Assembly (NCBI GenBank): GCA_002709045.1
Contig: PAPJ01000008.1
Location: 1 to 64,000 of the forward strand
Direction: 5' to 3'
DNA length: 64,000 nucleotides
Source of the DNA: Planctomycetaceae bacterium
GTDB taxonomy: Bacteria > Planctomycetota > Planctomycetia > Pirellulales > Pirellulaceae
Position 1 is the first letter of the stretch; every line of letters starts with the position of its first letter. The notes under the pieces were generated by a model. The model saw nothing but the letters and a program-made list of their open reading frames with translations. It was not told the origin of the DNA and made no database searches. Shown one piece after another: positions 45,135 to 53,490 of the stretch. Made by a program: the position numbers and the translations under genes.

Positions 45135-46403
45135 TCAACGATTACGTCGGGAATTATCAGACCAGCCGACGGGCTGAGTCCAAGCCTGCTCAGTTTGCTG
45201 TGGCAATGTCGGATCCACATGTGGTTTCGAAGACGTTACAATCGCGCGAACATATAATTCATCGCCTTTGAGTTCATAGGTTGGATTATTACCTGATACC
45301 GTTGCCAATAATGCCCCAACATCCTCACTATAAATGCGAGTCACGGTTTTTCCGTTAGCCGTTTTTTTCTCTTTTGAAGACAAGTCCGCAGTTTTAGTTG
45401 TTCCTCTGAAATGTGTGGTATAGGTCACTCCCTCTTCGGCATCAATCAACAATTCAAGTTTTCCTTTTTTGCTATTAAAAATGACATCTTTAAGTATCAC
45501 ACCACTGGAACTATAAAAATCGCCCTGACTGATTTTCTCAGTGATCACATCCGCATCGAGTTGACTGCAGCGAACCATAATCCAGCTCCTGCCGGGACGA
45601 CTCGTTCCCCGACCGTGATAGTGGTGAGAATCATCCGTCCCGATACCAAACAAGGGCATTGCGGAAAGTTGTGCAAGTCGGATTGTATTGGCAATATCCC
45701 AGATTTTTTCGACCGACGCATGATCTTCGTCTCCCAATACATTAACACCAGGATGTCCGTTATAGATCTCAACAAATCGCTCCTGCACAACGGCAGCCAG
45801 GATTTCAGCGGTTACCGCATAACCAAAATTGGGATGATTCAGATGCAACACGATCGGCTTGCCTGTTTTACGGGCCTGTTCGGCCACTGCTCGCAAGTTA
45901 TTTGACATTGCTTCCTGAACCGTTGCTCCTCCTACCGGCGGAATCAACTCTTGAATGTTGGTGGCATTCATATGAACCGGAACACCTTCACTACGGTCTG
46001 ATATTTCCTCGCTTTGGATCATCAGGAAGTCATCGTTTTTCTCTAAACCTTCACGAAACTCCTCCAACGTCCGCAGTCGCACTTCAAGCCTGTCTGCTTC
46101 CCCGCGTGTGATCACCCAATCTTTCCCGAAGGCTTCCAGATATTTCTCCAGAATGTCCGGACCACCACGCGATTTAAGTGCCGTGATTGACATCCATTTC
46201 TCGCCTTGGCTGAGTATATTGTGATCAGTCAACGCCAAAAAGTCGTATCCCTTTTCCTTATACCAACTGGCGATCATCTCAGGAAACTGATTGCCGTCAC
46301 TCCAGAAGGAATGGGTATGGATATTACCTTTGAGCCAAACAGGTTCCCCGGCATTTACCAAGGCTGATCCTAAGACTGCTAAAAGCACAATGAAAATTCT
46401 CAT
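45135..46403 (-). CDS. PHP-domain / CehA-McbA-like metal hydrolase, exported
   Basis: A 422-residue protein with a signal peptide (first 18 residues, to VNAGEP). The PHP metal motifs are present: NIHTHSFWSDG, LTDHNIL, HLNHPNFG, and GTDDSHHYHG, which together bind a multinuclear metal centre. A C-terminal beta-rich segment follows from about residue 300 and ends near DPTLPQQTEQ. CehA/McbA relatives hydrolyse phosphate or carbamate esters, and many planctomycete members are exported. It lies upstream of the cytochrome gene and downstream of the PhyH gene, all on the same strand, and is likely expressed with them. Confidence 0.88.
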   Translation of the reverse strand: MRIFIVLLAVLGSALVNAGEPVWLKGNIHTHSFWSDGNQFPEMIASWYKEKGYDFLALTDHNILSQGEKWMSITALKSRGGPDILEKYLEAFGKDWVITRGEADRLEVRLRTLEEFREGLEKNDDFLMIQSEEISDRSEGVPVHMNATNIQELIPPVGGATVQEAMSNNLRAVAEQARKTGKPIVLHLNHPNFGYAVTAEILAAVVQERFVEIYNGHPGVNVLGDEDHASVEKIWDIANTIRLAQLSAMPLFGIGTDDSHHYHGRGTSRPGRSWIMVRCSQLDADVITEKISQGDFYSSSGVILKDVIFNSKKGKLELLIDAEEGVTYTTHFRGTTKTADLSSKEKKTANGKTVTRIYSEDVGALLATVSGNNPTYELKGDELYVRAIVTSSKPHVDPTLPQQTEQAWTQPVGWSDNSRRNR

Positions 46404-46428
46404 TAATCTAATCCTTTTCTAAGTGTTT

Positions 46429-47229
46429 TTACTTCAAAAAACCACTAAGGCTGTTAGCATGCCGGATTTCCGCGTCTACAGGCATTTCATCCAAAGCTAA
46501 AATATATCTTAGTAATTCACTTGCTTCCTGCTGAGTGGCCGGCGATAACATCCTCTGCTGAAACTGCTGCTGAGGTTGGTCGCGCCTACAGTAGTACGCA
46601 TGTAATGCACGCCGTGGATGCTGCGTGCGGTTCTCCATTCCAGAATGCCACAAATGAGCATTAATCACAATCAAACTCCCAGCTTTTGCTGAAATCAATT
46701 CCTCATCAGGATGAGTAGTTTCCGGGTTCTTCAGTGTTCCCTGAGGTAAAGTACCGGACAGATGCGTTCCCGGAACGATGCGAAGAGTTCCATTATCGAT
46801 ATTAAAATCGTCCAAACACCAGACAACATTGGCCACTAACGGCCCCTGCTGATCCGGCAAAAAACCACCATCACAATGGAGCGGCTGTCCACTTGCGGAC
46901 ATCGGATTCGCACTTCGGGCATTGAGGCTACTGAGCTTAAATTCCCCCAGGATATGATGGACGAGAGCCAGGGAATAACCATGCAGCACAACCTGGTCAA
47001 ATAATCTGGATTTGTTAACGAGATTTGCCAACCGACGAGTATTCTCTTCCAACCTGAACTCAGAGCCTGCCAGCTCATCTTCCCGCTCCCATAAATCTTC
47101 GACTTTTTGAATCAGTTTTTCAAGTAATCGTTCATCTATGCATTCGGGTAAAACAACGAACCCAAGTCGGTCAAGTTGTTCCTCATGCGCGACCAATGGC
47201 TTTGGAAATCGAAAGTCTTCCATTGCCAT
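46429..47229 (-). CDS. Phytanoyl-CoA dioxygenase (PhyH) family protein
   Basis: A 266-residue Fe(II)/2-oxoglutarate oxygenase. The start is taken at the ATG at 47229, two bases after the stop of the upstream protease gene; a longer reading from 47271 overlaps that gene and adds no family sequence. The iron-binding HxD is in PLHCDGGF and the distal His in LWHSGMEN. GSLIVINAHLWHSG and the following Arg-rich segment match PhyH. There is no signal peptide. Members hydroxylate lipids, amino acids or secondary metabolites; the substrate here is unknown. It is coupled by position to the trypsin-like protease gene. Confidence 0.87.
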   Translation of the reverse strand: MAMEDFRFPKPLVAHEEQLDRLGFVVLPECIDERLLEKLIQKVEDLWEREDELAGSEFRLEENTRRLANLVNKSRLFDQVVLHGYSLALVHHILGEFKLSSLNARSANPMSASGQPLHCDGGFLPDQQGPLVANVVWCLDDFNIDNGTLRIVPGTHLSGTLPQGTLKNPETTHPDEELISAKAGSLIVINAHLWHSGMENRTQHPRRALHAYYCRRDQPQQQFQQRMLSPATQQEASELLRYILALDEMPVDAEIRHANSLSGFLK

Positions 47230-47231
47230 TT

Positions 47232-48212
47232 TTACTTTAACAACAAATGAACCGAAGAAGCTGGCACACAATTACGAAATACCATCTGCAGATTCTTCTG
47301 CTCTTCCTTTGTTTGCGTGTAATAAATCGACTGAGTACTGGAGACGATGCCGACGACTTCACCGCGGTTGTTAAAGATCGGTGAACCGCTAGAGCCTTTG
47401 GCAAACTCGGCGGTAATGTATAACCGTTTGGCCGAACCCTCAGGAGTGTGCATCATAGCATTTCGTGACACGACCCCTTTAGTCAGTGTGTAAAAACGAC
47501 TAACCGGATGACTGATGGCATAAACATCTTCACCAGGAATTGCACGCTCCGCAATTTTAGCAGGCGTCAGTTTTTCTCCGGCTGGAAGATCCAGCTGAAG
47601 AATAGCAATGTCATTAAGTTTGTCAGCGGCCAATATTTCTTTGACAACATAAACATTTCCATTGGCAGCGGTCGCCACTAATGCCCGTTCATCGGCCTGC
47701 AAACCTTCGACTACATGATGATTAGTAACAATCGCTCCCTGAGCCGTAATTGCGAACGCGCCCGCACTGCGATCATGCCATCGAGTACAGCGACCACATT
47801 TATACACTTTTGATAAAACCAACACCGATGGAGCTACCGCAGGATAAACTTCATGGGACGAAAGTTCTACGCTCTTGAGTTTAGGAAGTTTAAGCTTGGT
47901 CTCGGATCTTTTGATCTGTTCTTCAAACCCTGTTAAGAGAGAGACATCCGGGTCAGGCAACAGTAATTCGGCTTTGGTACTAATTAACTGCTTAATCTTC
48001 CGGTCATCTACGACATCGGAAATCAGACCATTTTCGCTACCATCTGCAACAAGCGTAATACTGGTAGCAAGGCGATTTAAAAGTCCCTCCTGAGCTTGAA
48101 CTGGTGTCATCGTCAGTGCCAAAGTGAAGAAACTAGTCAGCAGCAGTATCATGCATAGCCAGCACTTATTCTCGTTATTAGCAGTCAAACGTGGCATATT
48201 TGTGTCTTTCAT
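47232..48212 (-). CDS. Trypsin-like serine protease, exported or membrane-anchored
   Basis: A 326-residue protein. A hydrophobic segment at about 18-40 is a signal peptide or anchor, with VQAQEG as a possible cleavage region. The protease domain from about residue 148 has a complete triad: H166 (TNHHVV), D201 (NDIAIL) and S275 (GSSGSP). GEVVGIVSS is the substrate-binding strand. A CGRC pair at 139-142 just before the domain may form a disulfide or bind metal. No PDZ domain is present, so it is a short S1C-type enzyme, not a full DegP. It lies upstream of the PhyH gene. Confidence 0.87.
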   Translation of the reverse strand: MKDTNMPRLTANNENKCWLCMILLLTSFFTLALTMTPVQAQEGLLNRLATSITLVADGSENGLISDVVDDRKIKQLISTKAELLLPDPDVSLLTGFEEQIKRSETKLKLPKLKSVELSSHEVYPAVAPSVLVLSKVYKCGRCTRWHDRSAGAFAITAQGAIVTNHHVVEGLQADERALVATAANGNVYVVKEILAADKLNDIAILQLDLPAGEKLTPAKIAERAIPGEDVYAISHPVSRFYTLTKGVVSRNAMMHTPEGSAKRLYITAEFAKGSSGSPIFNNRGEVVGIVSSTQSIYYTQTKEEQKNLQMVFRNCVPASSVHLLLK

Positions 48213-48397
48213 TGTAAAACCGCTAAGCGGAATGGATTAAATAACTACTGTCTGAACTTATTAGACCACAAATTGAGAGAAATGATGATTATTACAGCTT
48301 AAGAATAGGCCTGTTTTATATTGAATTTAATTCAGGTTTGACGTTAGAATAACAGATAAGTCAAATAGCACCTTTTTATTTATATGCATTTGAATTA

Positions 48398-48847
48398 ATG
48401 AAGCTTCTAGGCAAACAAAAATCCGGCTCTTTTATTCTGTTACTGTTTCTAACAGCACAGATTATCCTGCCTGCAATTTGCTGTTGCGGATTTTCGACAG
48501 GAGCCGGTGAAGAAAACGGGACCGAATCGGCAAGTAGAAGCTGCCCGAGTTGCATTGAAAAACAAGACCAACAGGGCGAGCAGGACGTCTTTAAGCAGGT
48601 TTTGGGAACCGATGATTCTCAACAGTGCCCTTGCAAAAAAAATATTGCTAAACAACTTCTCGCGACCACCAAGGCAACCATTCAAACTGAGTTACAGCTA
48701 AGCCTGGACACTCCTTATCGTGACATCGTTGCTTCGGATATTATTGTTGACCTTGAAGGTATTAAGCAGATACGTGCCGGCCCTTCAATACCAGCACACA
48801 AATCTTCTCAGAACAGTCAGTCCATTAGCTGTTGCTGGCTCTGCTAG
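48398..48847 (+). CDS. Cys-rich exported protein of unknown function
   Basis: A 149-residue protein. A hydrophobic signal-like helix (FILLLFLTAQIILPAI) leads directly into three consecutive Cys at 28-30. Further Cys occur at 49/52 (CPSC), 77/79 (CPCKK) and 145/146/149, ten in all. The C-terminus is Cys-rich as well (CCWLC). The pattern suggests a metal-binding or disulfide-rich envelope protein. I do not recognise the family. A gene for another Cys-motif protein follows after 157 bases, which supports a metal theme. No strong ribosome-binding site is visible, and an ATG just upstream is closed by a stop after four codons. Confidence 0.6.
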   Translation: MKLLGKQKSGSFILLLFLTAQIILPAICCCGFSTGAGEENGTESASRSCPSCIEKQDQQGEQDVFKQVLGTDDSQQCPCKKNIAKQLLATTKATIQTELQLSLDTPYRDIVASDIIVDLEGIKQIRAGPSIPAHKSSQNSQSISCCWLC

Positions 48848-48899
48848 GCTCTAATCGCTACTAGCCCTTTTCTTTTCTCCGCAACTGCGGAATTCAAGT

Positions 48900-48984
48900 C
48901 AGTTCGAGATTATTCTCGACTGCGATTAAACAAAACAATTCGAACAATGTAAGTTCGAAATCAAGTCACCTAGAGGTATTCCTC
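48900..48984 (+). promoter_or_regulatory. Hairpin-rich leader of the YHS-like protein gene
   Basis: Two stable hairpins and one short one precede the gene. At 48900-48922, CAGT/ACTG extends into CGAGA/TCTCG with one bulged T and a TTAT loop (9 pairs). At 48939-48959, TTCGAAC and GTTCGAA flank a seven-base loop. At 48973-48984, GAGG and CCTC form a small hairpin followed by a T-run. A TTCCT at 48979-48983 could also pair with the AGGAG ribosome-binding site. The pairing is visible; regulation is inferred. Confidence 0.45.
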
Positions 48985-49004
48985 ATTTTTTAAGGAGTTT
49001 CATT

Positions 49005-49439
49005 ATGAAACGTTTTATTGCAATTATTGCTGTCCTCATGTTCACAGCTGTTTCTCTTGCTGCAACAGCTGGTCCTAAGCTTGACGGAGTTAAATGTCCT
49101 TTGAGCGGTAAGCCTGTGTCAGCCGACAAAACTGTCGATTACAAAGGCGGTAAAGTCTTCTTCTGCTGTGCAAACTGCCCAAAAGCATTTGACGCTAAGA
49201 AGCACGGAACCAAAGGGAACCACCAGTTGGTTCAAACCGGTCAATTCAAGCAGATCAAATGTTTCCTGGCTGGTCGTCCAGTAGATGCTACTAAGACTGT
49301 GGACGCTGCTGGCGTTAAAGTTGGTGTTTGCTGTGGCGGATGTCTTGGCAAGTTGAAGGCTGCGAAAGACAAAGTTGCTTTCGCATTCAACGATGCCGCT
49401 TTCACTAAAGGCTTTGCTGTTGTAAAAGCTAAGAAATAG
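49005..49439 (+). CDS. Small secreted protein with two YHS/TRASH-like Cys motifs
   Basis: A 144-residue protein with a signal peptide (first 19 to 22 residues, VSLAATAG). The mature part contains two similar copies of about 55 residues. Copy 1 has C31, then C54-C55-x-x-C58; copy 2 has C86, then C109-C110-x-x-C113, with an identical 23-residue spacing. Both share the pattern C-L-G-PV-KTVD-G-KV-CC-x-x-C, the metal-binding arrangement of YHS/TRASH-type domains. AAGGAG lies seven bases before the ATG. Codons ending in T dominate (GCT, GTT, GGT), unlike its neighbours, suggesting high expression. A strong terminator follows. It is probably an abundant periplasmic copper- or heavy-metal-binding protein; the metal is inference. 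Confidence 0.8.
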   Translation: MKRFIAIIAVLMFTAVSLAATAGPKLDGVKCPLSGKPVSADKTVDYKGGKVFFCCANCPKAFDAKKHGTKGNHQLVQTGQFKQIKCFLAGRPVDATKTVDAAGVKVGVCCGGCLGKLKAAKDKVAFAFNDAAFTKGFAVVKAKK

Positions 49440-49497
49440 TCCTTCGGGATTAGCGATCAAATGGTGTGAGTATTTTTATTCAGACTGTTCTAATCGG

Positions 49498-49535
49498 GAA
49501 GACGCATGGTATTACACCATGCGTCTTCTTTTTTT
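49498..49535 (+). terminator. Rho-independent terminator after the YHS-like gene
   Basis: GAAGACGCATGGT and ACCATGCGTCTTC form a perfect 13-base stem around a five-base loop (ATTAC), followed by a run of T. It is one of the clearest terminators in the window and fits a strongly expressed monocistronic gene. Confidence 0.95.
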
Positions 49536-49636
49536 GTACGCCGACTATGTAACCCCTTACCCCACTTCAACCGGCACCTGTTAAACTGACTTTTAATTAT
49601 TAAACAAAACTTAGTTATTTAAAGTTATCTCCAAAC

Positions 49637-51907
49637 ATGACGCGCTCCGTTTCTATCATCCTTTTGATATTCACAGCCCTTGCAACACTTCAGCCACAAC
49701 GGGCTGAAGCCAAAAAGATACGCCCCTATCAGCCCACGGACTTGTTAGAACACTACCGTCAGGCATATTCATCGATCAACGATGCAAACAATAAAATGAT
49801 CCGTGATCGTCTGAATCCCAACTGGATCGAAAAGGATAACAAATTTTGGTACCGGGTTGATCTTCACAACGGTCAGCGGCAATGGATTGTGATTGACTGC
49901 ATTGCCGGTACTCGTCAGCCGGCATTTGATCATGCCAGCGTTGGAAAACAATTAACCGAACTTCTTCAAAAAGAAGTCAACGGGACAAAACTCAATATCA
50001 GCGAACTGCAGTTTGATAAAGATCTGACTTACTGCGAATTCAAATTTGAAAAGGGAAGCTATCGCTTTACATACAAGGGAAAAAAGCTTGAAAAACTAAC
50101 TCTTCTGCCCCCCCCTGTTCACGTCATTTCCACATCAGCGGTCATTTCTCAACAGCCGACTGCAAAAATTCAAAAGTGGGAGTTTGAAATCAAAAGCCAT
50201 AATGCCGTCTTGGTTGACAAAGAAAACAATCAGGAGCATATCCTGACAACCGATGGTACAAAAGAAGTTCCATACCGTTTTAGCCATTGGTCTCCTAAAC
50301 GTGATTATGCACTCTTCATGAAAGTCCGCCCGGGAGACCTGAGTAAAGTACATTTATTGGAATCTTCGCCTAAGGACTCATATAAAGCAAAACTACATAC
50401 TCGAACATATGCTCAGCCAGGTGATCGCTTTGAGAGTTTCGAGCTGTTTCTTGCCAACACCGCCACTCACAAGAGTTACCGTGTGGACACTGAAATTATC
50501 GACTACCACGGTCCACCACGTATTCAATGGCATGTAAACAATAACTTTTTCACTTACCAAAAAGACGACCGTGGACATCAACGTGTACGTATTATCGCGG
50601 TATCGCCAGCGGACGGAAAAAGCCGCATTGTGATTGATGAAAAAACAGAAACCTTTATCAATCAGATTAAATTTTATCGTCATCATACTAAGGACGGTAA
50701 ACATATAATCTGGGCCAGCGAGCGTACCGGCTGGAATCACCTTTATCTCTGCGATCTCGCCTCAGGAAAAGTCATCGCGCCGATCACCAGCGGAAAATGG
50801 GCGGTCAAAAAAGTGCATTCATTATATGAGGATGAGGGCTACCTGATCTTCAGCGCGGTTGGAACTCAAGCCGATGAAGATCCGTACCACGAACATTACT
50901 TCCGAGTGGATTTAGATGGTGCTAACCTGATTCGGCTGACCGAAGGCGACGGCACCCATCAGATACAACTTTCACCTAGCAGGCGTTTCATCATCGATAA
51001 ATACTCACGTATTGATCAGCCACCAGTTCATACCTTAAGAAATGCCGCCACTGGTGAATTGATTTGCCCACTGGAGACCGCTGATATCAGTAAACTTTTG
51101 GCACTCGGGTTCCAATTACCTGAACGGTTTGTGGCTAAAGGACGTGACGGGACAACGGACATATACGGGATGGTCTATCGCCCACGCAACTTTGATCCAA
51201 AGTACAGCTACCCCGTTATTGAATACATCTACGCTGGGCCACATGACTCGCACGTTCCCAAGTCATTCATGACGAAAATGCGTATGTTCCATCTAGCAGA
51301 ACTCGGTTTTATTACGGTCATGGTTGATGGTATGGGCACCGATAATCGGGGCAAAAAATTCCATGATTTCTGCTGGCAAAACCTACAGGACTCGGGGCTG
51401 CCGGATCATATTGCCTGGATTAAGGCGTTGGCCAGAAAATACCCTCAGTGTGATATCTCAAAAGTAGGCATCTTTGGTACCAGTGCGGGGGGCCAAAGTA
51501 GTACCACGGCGTTACTCCACCACAGCGACTTTTACAAAGTGGCTGTATCCTCCTGCGGCTGTCATGATAATCGAGTCGATAAACATTGGTGGAATGAACA
51601 ATGGATGGGTTATCCGATTGCCGAACATTACAAAGATCAATCCAATGTTACCAATGCCAATCTGCTTGAAGGTAACCTCTTACTAATGGTCGGTGAAATG
51701 GATACAAACGTACCTCCCGAATCTACCTATCAGTTAGTTAATGCTCTAATTAAATCCAAAAAGGAATTTGATTTACTGGTTGTACCTGGAATGGGACATT
51801 CCGCTGGCGGGGAATATGGCCAACGTCGGCGTTGGGACTATTTCATCCGCTACCTGCATGGTATGACTCCTCCGAACTGGAACAAACACCATTATCCGCC
51901 TAAGTAA
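49637..51907 (+). CDS. DPP-IV-like S9 family peptidase, exported
   Basis: A 756-residue protein with a signal peptide (first 25 residues, to AEAKK). The N-terminal ~480 residues are a beta-propeller of the DPP-IV type (IIDYHGPPRIQWHVNN, ERTGWNHLYLCDLASG). The C-terminal alpha/beta-hydrolase domain has the nucleophile Ser in IFGTSAGGQS, the acid in GEMDTNVPPEST and the His in PGMGHSAGG, a full triad. NPVIEYIYAGPHDS-like residues precede it. It probably removes dipeptides from the N-termini of peptides outside the cytoplasm. Length is normal for the family. Confidence 0.92.
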   Translation: MTRSVSIILLIFTALATLQPQRAEAKKIRPYQPTDLLEHYRQAYSSINDANNKMIRDRLNPNWIEKDNKFWYRVDLHNGQRQWIVIDCIAGTRQPAFDHASVGKQLTELLQKEVNGTKLNISELQFDKDLTYCEFKFEKGSYRFTYKGKKLEKLTLLPPPVHVISTSAVISQQPTAKIQKWEFEIKSHNAVLVDKENNQEHILTTDGTKEVPYRFSHWSPKRDYALFMKVRPGDLSKVHLLESSPKDSYKAKLHTRTYAQPGDRFESFELFLANTATHKSYRVDTEIIDYHGPPRIQWHVNNNFFTYQKDDRGHQRVRIIAVSPADGKSRIVIDEKTETFINQIKFYRHHTKDGKHIIWASERTGWNHLYLCDLASGKVIAPITSGKWAVKKVHSLYEDEGYLIFSAVGTQADEDPYHEHYFRVDLDGANLIRLTEGDGTHQIQLSPSRRFIIDKYSRIDQPPVHTLRNAATGELICPLETADISKLLALGFQLPERFVAKGRDGTTDIYGMVYRPRNFDPKYSYPVIEYIYAGPHDSHVPKSFMTKMRMFHLAELGFITVMVDGMGTDNRGKKFHDFCWQNLQDSGLPDHIAWIKALARKYPQCDISKVGIFGTSAGGQSSTTALLHHSDFYKVAVSSCGCHDNRVDKHWWNEQWMGYPIAEHYKDQSNVTNANLLEGNLLLMVGEMDTNVPPESTYQLVNALIKSKKEFDLLVVPGMGHSAGGEYGQRRRWDYFIRYLHGMTPPNWNKHHYPPK

Positions 51908-52028
51908 CGCTTAATTAATTGTTAGCTTTATTAATTATTAATAGATGAGTACTTTTACCAGCTAACTGCGTTCTTATTTTGAAAGCGACTCAAAACAGGG
52001 GCATTTGTTTTGAAAGGACAGAGATCGC

Positions 52029-52208
52029 ATGTTTACGCGCGGCACATCATACACTGAAGTTCGTGATTCATTAAAGAAGCAAACACTTAATGACAAGCAG
52101 ACATTTCTTGAGTCCATGATCAATTATTTTCTCCGCATGGAGCAAACTACACCAAATCGCTTGCTGGAGATTGAAGGGGCAATTGACTCGATTCTGGAGC
52201 AAGACTAA
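52029..52208 (+). CDS. Small 59-residue helical protein of unknown function
   Basis: An ATG at 52029 opens a 59-codon frame ending TAA at 52208. AAAGGA lies ten bases upstream. The product is charged and helix-forming (VRDSLKKQT, QTFLESMINYFLRME, RLLEIEGAIDSILEQD) with no signal peptide. The gene lies 121 bases after the peptidase gene and 68 bases before the SpoIIE-type phosphatase gene on the same strand. I do not recognise a family. Its position suggests a partner or regulator of the phosphatase pathway, for example an anti-sigma-factor-network component, but this is inference only. Confidence 0.55.
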   Translation: MFTRGTSYTEVRDSLKKQTLNDKQTFLESMINYFLRMEQTTPNRLLEIEGAIDSILEQD

Positions 52209-52276
52209 ATCACTGGTAAATTGCCCATGATCTGCTAAATTATCTAAAACAATTTGCAGGACTGACAGCAAGCCTC

Positions 52277-53467
52277 ATGAATATCCTAGTCGGCTGGGAA
52301 GCCTCTCCAGAAACTGAAACACTTGAATTAATGCTCAACGTGGGTGGCCATCAGGCAACAATTTTTAGTGAAGCAGGACAATTCAATTCTGCCTTGCAAA
52401 AAACCGACTGGGATGTCGTACTTTTATCTCTGAGTTTCCCGACGCTAGACACCTCTTTGAAAATCTTTGAAAGTACCAAAGCTGCCATTCCCGGCATTCC
52501 CATTGTCGGTGCGGCTAAATCAGATGACATTACTCACCTGATTCAATTCGTCTCTCAAGGACTTCACTCTCATGTCATCCGAGACACCGACGGCAACTTT
52601 ATCATGCTCTTAATATCAATGCTTGAAGCTGCCCACGAGAACGTGCGTGCCTTAAGGGCACAGGTTGTTGCAGAGCGATTAAGTGAGGAAGTGGACTCGG
52701 TAAGAAAACTTCAGGAATCGGTAATACCTGATGACTTACCGGAATCCAACGGATACAAAGTTGTCGGTAGATACGATCCTTCAGAAATACGGGTCGATGG
52801 TCAGAACATGGTTGTTATGGCGGGAGGTGACTACTATGATTCTTTTGCGCTCGACGACTCTCGCATAGTCATGCTCGTCGGAGATGCTTCGGGACATGGC
52901 GTGAAAGCATGTATGTCGATTATGACAATGCACACACTAATCCGGATGATTCGTAATAATCGTTATGCCAACACAGCCGATTTCGTAAATGCCGTCAATG
53001 ACCGACTCTGCCAAAGTGACATTGTTCAGGATGAAGGCGGATTTATCACCATCATCTACTGTATGCTCGACACTGAAGCCAACAGTATCGAGTGGACATG
53101 TGCTGGCCATCCTCTTCCGTTACTTCAAAACCTGGAAACCAATGAAGTCGTTATCCTTGGGGACGAAGACCAAATAGGCTTACCGCTGGCTGTCATGGAG
53201 GGGTGGGACTACGAGTGCATTTCTGCCGAGATTCCGCCCAACAGCCGGTTACTCATTTACACTGACGGATTGGAAGAGGCTTTTCCACCAAGCGGGGACG
53301 CACTGTTGGATCAATTTGGTGTCAAAGGCATCATCGAAGCAATGCAGGAATCCGGCAATTTACCGCTTGCCGATGCTTTAGGACACATTTTCCAGCGCTC
53401 ATCAGATATCACCGAGGGAACCGGGCGGCACGATGATACATCCGTAATGATGATCGAACGACAATAA
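52277..53467 (+). CDS. SpoIIE/RsbU-type PP2C phosphatase with degenerate receiver domain
   Basis: A 396-residue cytoplasmic protein. Residues 1-120 have a response-regulator fold, but the acidic pocket is lost: ILVGWEASPE replaces the usual Asp pair, and VVLLSLSFPTLD has Ser where the phosphoacceptor Asp belongs. A coiled-coil linker (residues about 122-150) precedes the PP2C catalytic domain. This has an intact metal site: GGDYYDSF, VGDASGHG, YTDGLEEA and GRHDDTSVMMI. It should dephosphorylate a Ser/Thr-phosphorylated anti-anti-sigma factor or similar protein. The pseudo-receiver may respond to a ligand or partner instead of phosphorylation. Confidence 0.88.
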   Translation: MNILVGWEASPETETLELMLNVGGHQATIFSEAGQFNSALQKTDWDVVLLSLSFPTLDTSLKIFESTKAAIPGIPIVGAAKSDDITHLIQFVSQGLHSHVIRDTDGNFIMLLISMLEAAHENVRALRAQVVAERLSEEVDSVRKLQESVIPDDLPESNGYKVVGRYDPSEIRVDGQNMVVMAGGDYYDSFALDDSRIVMLVGDASGHGVKACMSIMTMHTLIRMIRNNRYANTADFVNAVNDRLCQSDIVQDEGGFITIIYCMLDTEANSIEWTCAGHPLPLLQNLETNEVVILGDEDQIGLPLAVMEGWDYECISAEIPPNSRLLIYTDGLEEAFPPSGDALLDQFGVKGIIEAMQESGNLPLADALGHIFQRSSDITEGTGRHDDTSVMMIERQ

Positions 53468-53490
53468 CCCTCGACCAATTGCCTGATCCA

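Noticed and set aside
45411..45905. 164-codon open frame on the plus strand
   Set aside because: It lies antisense inside the PHP-domain gene, whose frame has all metal motifs; its own sequence has no recognisable domain.
51908..51960. AT-rich inverted sequence after the DPP-IV-like gene as a terminator
   Set aside because: The pairing is only short A/T stretches with no G/C stem and no T-run in the right place.
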